Assembly (NCBI GenBank): GCA_947305775.1 | Contig: CAMZEN010000028.1 | Location: 1 to 34,431 of the forward strand | Origin: an uncultured Verrucomicrobiota bacterium | Lineage (GTDB): Bacteria > Verrucomicrobiota > Kiritimatiellia > RFP12 > UBA1067 | Direction: 5' to 3' | Length of the DNA stretch: 34,431 nucleotides | In this document: piece by piece, positions 32,625-34,431 of the stretch | Position numbering within the stretch: position 1 is the first letter of the stretch | Layout: each line of letters begins with the position of its first letter | The notes under the pieces: generated by a model | Database searches by the model: none | What the model was told of the DNA's origin: nothing | What the model saw: only the letters and a program-made list of their open reading frames with translations | Position numbers and translations under genes: made by a program

Positions 32625-33163
32625 AGATGAAAAAGTTAGGAGTCTGGGATATTTACGCAATCATTGCGATTCTTGCGTTGCTTGTGCTCTGCTGGTACGT
32701 GTTCAAGGCAGGGGTGTGGTGTGGGGAGGCGCACAAGACATTTGAGGTGAGGGAGGCATTCAAGGCGGGGATGAATTCGAGGATCAACTTTACGTTGTCC
32801 GACGGCTCCAGTGTGCCGGACGATGAGAGAGACGCCTGCCTTAAGTCGTTTGCCGAGTCTCTCAAAAGTGGGAAAGGCTATTGCGGCGAGTACGCGCCAC
32901 TTCGGAAGGGAACGCATGGAAAGACGTTCTTCGTGTGCGTGCATAATCTAAATATCCGGCAAAACGTAGGGAATTTTGCGCGCAGGTCGCTTCATTTTGA
33001 AACCCTGTCCGACCTGAGGATTTTCGTGGCCGTTTACGTGACTCACATGGACTTGCGGCCAAGCAGAGCGATAGACTTTGATCCTGATCCAGCGGGCGAG
33101 TATTTCTATGACGAGTTCTATGTCGAGACGGCCGACTGGCCTTCCAACCAATTCTGGCTGTAG
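32621..33163 (+). CDS. Single-pass membrane protein of unknown function, 180 aa
   Basis: Begins MKMKKLGVWDIYAII; one hydrophobic helix follows (IYAIIAILALLVLCWYVF). The remaining ~150 residues are soluble with three Cys in the first half (VWCGE, DACLKS, YCGEY) and an acidic C-terminal part (DFDPDPAGEYFYDEFYVE). The orientation rule (positive residues before the helix) puts the soluble part outside the cytoplasm. A start at 32540 in the same frame is rejected because it would run through the leader ORF out of frame. No family recognised. Confidence 0.75.
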   Translation: MKMKKLGVWDIYAIIAILALLVLCWYVFKAGVWCGEAHKTFEVREAFKAGMNSRINFTLSDGSSVPDDERDACLKSFAESLKSGKGYCGEYAPLRKGTHGKTFFVCVHNLNIRQNVGNFARRSLHFETLSDLRIFVAVYVTHMDLRPSRAIDFDPDPAGEYFYDEFYVETADWPSNQFWL

Positions 33164-33215
33164 CGGAGTGTAATGGATAGACAGAAAGGAAAGTCAACCA
33201 CAAAGGAGGTACGAA

Positions 33216-33395
33216 ATGATAAAGACGTTTCTGTATGCGATTGCCGAGTTGACAATCGTGCCGTATTCCAAGACGAGATTTTTCTCCGCTGGGGCGTTTG
33301 CGCTTTCGGCACTAGCATTTTTTGTTGCGCTGTATGTTATACCGCTTATCCTGCTTGCGGGAAAGAACGAAATGACGAAAGGAACGAACTCATGA
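33216..33395 (+). CDS. Small membrane protein, 59 aa
   Basis: MIKTFLYAIAELTIVPYSKT at the start, then RFFSAGAFALSALAFFVALY and VIPLILLAGKNEM. AAAGGAGGT is a near-consensus binding site eight bases before the ATG. One long or two short membrane helices. Its TGA overlaps the next leader's ATG (33392) as ATGA, and its last codons (ACGAAAGGAACGAAC) supply that leader's binding site. Family unknown. Confidence 0.7.
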   Translation: MIKTFLYAIAELTIVPYSKTRFFSAGAFALSALAFFVALYVIPLILLAGKNEMTKGTNS

Positions 33396-33454
33396 ATACG
33401 CGGATGATGTTTGCGCGGGCCGTCGCGGACAAGTCGAAAGGAGCGGGAGCATGA
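33392..33454 (+). CDS. Leader mini-ORF MNTRMMFARAVADKSKGAGA, 20 aa
   Basis: The first eleven residues (MNTRMMFARAVA region) equal the start of the lipoprotein at 33702. The peptide then switches to DKSKGAGA, whose codons (TCGAAAGGAGCGGGAGC) form the binding site of the next gene, and ends by ATGA overlap at 33451. An identical 63-base mini-ORF recurs at 34317. Confidence 0.55.
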   Translation: MNTRMMFARAVADKSKGAGA

Positions 33455-33705
33455 AATTGGAATATAAATTGAAGCTCTTGCATGACATAGTAAATGGACT
33501 TCCTGCAACAGAAGACAGAAGCGAAAAGGAGGGCGTCTTGGTGGAGGCTGCGCAAGCGCTTATTTACGTGCATTCTGAAGATGTGGAGCGACGATTTTTG
33601 AAAGCAATGAATGATGCCAAGAAACCATTGACGCCAATTCAGAAGTTGATGGTGGGAATGTGTCTCGCAGCTAATGGGACAGATGACAGGGAGATGTCGA
33701 AATGA
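33451..33705 (+). CDS. Small helical protein of unknown function, 84 aa
   Basis: MKLEYKLKLLHDIVNGLPAT at the start, with KEGVLVEAAQALIYVHSEDV in the middle. No signal peptide or membrane segment; predicted cytoplasmic and helical. It is tied to the mini-ORF before it and the lipoprotein after it by four-base ATGA overlaps, so the three are one translational unit. Confidence 0.7.
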   Translation: MKLEYKLKLLHDIVNGLPATEDRSEKEGVLVEAAQALIYVHSEDVERRFLKAMNDAKKPLTPIQKLMVGMCLAANGTDDREMSK

Positions 33706-34289
33706 ATACGCGGATGATGTTTGCGCGGGCCGTCGCGGGGGCGGCGATGCTCTGCTTGGCTGGATGCTGGTCGCCATTAGTCGTGGGTGAGCCGTTGATG
33801 GACGATGACGAGACTATATATGGCGTTCACGTGCAACCGCTTGTCGGCTTTAGCGATCATAAAGTAGTTGGCTTGAACGTTGCTGCAAGGATGGAGCCTG
33901 ACATCAGCGGTGACAGGAAGCCCAACGCCTCAGAAATAGTTGGTTTGGCCGTGGGCGCGGTATTTCATGAAGTTCGGGGTGACGTCTGCGGTATGCAGAT
34001 AGGCGGATTGGGAGCAGAGGCAAAATGCGTTGACGGAATACAAATCGCCTGGATAAACGAAGCCCGTACGATAAATGGCATTCAAATAGGGCTCGGAAAT
34101 GATGGTTGTTGTCGCCGCTCTTTCAGCCACAGCGTTACAAACACAAGCAAGTGTGTTCAGATTGGGCTTGTAAACGTCTGCGGAGACCATTGGTTCCCGC
34201 TAATCAATTTCAATTTTAGAGATTCGCCGTGTTGCGGCACGGACGAAGTGAAATACTATCCATGGAGCTTGAAGTTCCGCCCGTGGTAA
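33702..34289 (+). CDS. Lipoprotein with GIQIG-type repeats, 195 aa
   Basis: MNTRMMFARAVAGAAMLCLAGC is a lipoprotein signal peptide (lipobox LAG before Cys22), the complete form of the leader seen in the mini-ORFs. The body contains short beta repeats of the form G-x-Q-I-G-x-x-N: VCGMQIGGLGAEAKCVDG, GIQIAWINEARTI, NGIQIGLGNDG, CVQIGLVNVCG. This matches the pattern of LA_2272-type surface repeat proteins and suggests a stacked beta or porin-like surface fold. Its start overlaps the stop of the 84-aa gene. Confidence 0.8.
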   Translation: MNTRMMFARAVAGAAMLCLAGCWSPLVVGEPLMDDDETIYGVHVQPLVGFSDHKVVGLNVAARMEPDISGDRKPNASEIVGLAVGAVFHEVRGDVCGMQIGGLGAEAKCVDGIQIAWINEARTINGIQIGLGNDGCCRRSFSHSVTNTSKCVQIGLVNVCGDHWFPLINFNFRDSPCCGTDEVKYYPWSLKFRPW

Positions 34290-34316
34290 AACAGGAACGA
34301 AGAAAGGAACGAACCC

Positions 34317-34379
34317 ATGAATACGCGGATGATGTTTGCGCGGGCCGTCGCGGACAAGTCGAAAGGAGCGGGAGCATGA
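34317..34379 (+). CDS. Leader mini-ORF MNTRMMFARAVADKSKGAGA, second copy, 20 aa
   Basis: Encodes the same 20-residue peptide as the copy at 33392, behind AAAGGAACGAACCC, and again ends by ATGA overlap with the next start (34376). The downstream gene differs from the one after the first copy after the shared ATGAA start. Confidence 0.55.
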   Translation: MNTRMMFARAVADKSKGAGA

Positions 34380-34431
34380 AGAAAGTAAAGATAGTTCAAG
34401 AGGGCGCGGGCGCGGATGCCGTTACCGTCAT
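34376..34431 (+). CDS. Start of an unknown gene, cut by the window edge
   Basis: MKKVKIVQEGAGADAVTV is all that is visible. Placed as a cargo gene by the ATGA overlap with the leader before it and by the binding site inside that leader. Confidence 0.5.
   Translation, partial: MKKVKIVQEGAGADAVTV

Overview
The window is almost entirely coding and almost entirely on the + strand. It looks like an accessory region of a Gram-negative, gut-type bacterium of the PVC group (Kiritimatiellota/Lentisphaerota/Verrucomicrobiota-like). That placement is an inference from gene content: very long secreted proteins built of SUMF1-like, InlB B-repeat, beta-helix and LamG modules, many small lipoproteins, four-helix-bundle (S23/IVS-type) genes, and a recurrent extended -10 promoter, TGGTATAAT. 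No rRNA, tRNA, CRISPR, integrase or reverse transcriptase was seen.

Layout. (1) 0.2-0.8 kb: a DinJ/YafQ-type toxin-antitoxin pair with its own promoter. (2) 0.8-16.5 kb: three giant secreted paralogues (1384, 1544 and 1396 aa). Their 5' ends are nearly the same, their last ~150 codons are nearly the same, and their middles differ. Two PDDEXK-type proteins sit between them: a DUF1016/YhcG-like nuclease and an AAA ATPase with a DUF234-like tail. Vestigial C-terminal coding tails ending FKVKFGE-stop lie beside this cluster. (3) 16.6-26.2 kb: tandem promoters, a 40-aa ORF, then 921-aa, 67-aa and 2036-aa proteins that I do not recognise. The two large ones are homologous in several blocks and have no signal peptide. 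A remnant of a further N-terminal module follows the last stop codon. (4) 26.3-27.5 kb: a membrane-anchored metallophosphoesterase. (5) 27.5-31.4 kb: a cassette-like region in which one ribosome-binding-site plus signal-peptide leader (AAAGGAGCAACCC then MKPFAR...) recurs six times before different cargo. Within it are two near-identical four-helix-bundle genes, each bracketed by a 19-bp inverted repeat, in a 945-bp tandem duplication. (6) 31.5-32.5 kb: a DUF6261-like gene followed by five copies of an exact-period 41-bp repeat. (7) 32.5-34.4 kb: a second leader family (..FARAVA..) that recurs four times, mostly as a 20-24-residue mini-ORF whose stop overlaps the start codon (ATGA) of the next small membrane or unknown gene.

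A shared theme is a constant 5' export leader joined to changing cargo. It appears at large scale in the giant adhesin-like proteins and at small scale in the two leader families. The repeats, fused signal peptides and duplications suggest recombination at the leaders. The most novel-looking items are the leader cassettes with their translationally coupled mini-ORFs, the inverted-repeat four-helix-bundle elements with what looks like an excision scar, the 41-bp array, the giant unknown protein cluster, and in-frame palindromes inside the DUF1016 gene. Functions beyond the named families are inference.
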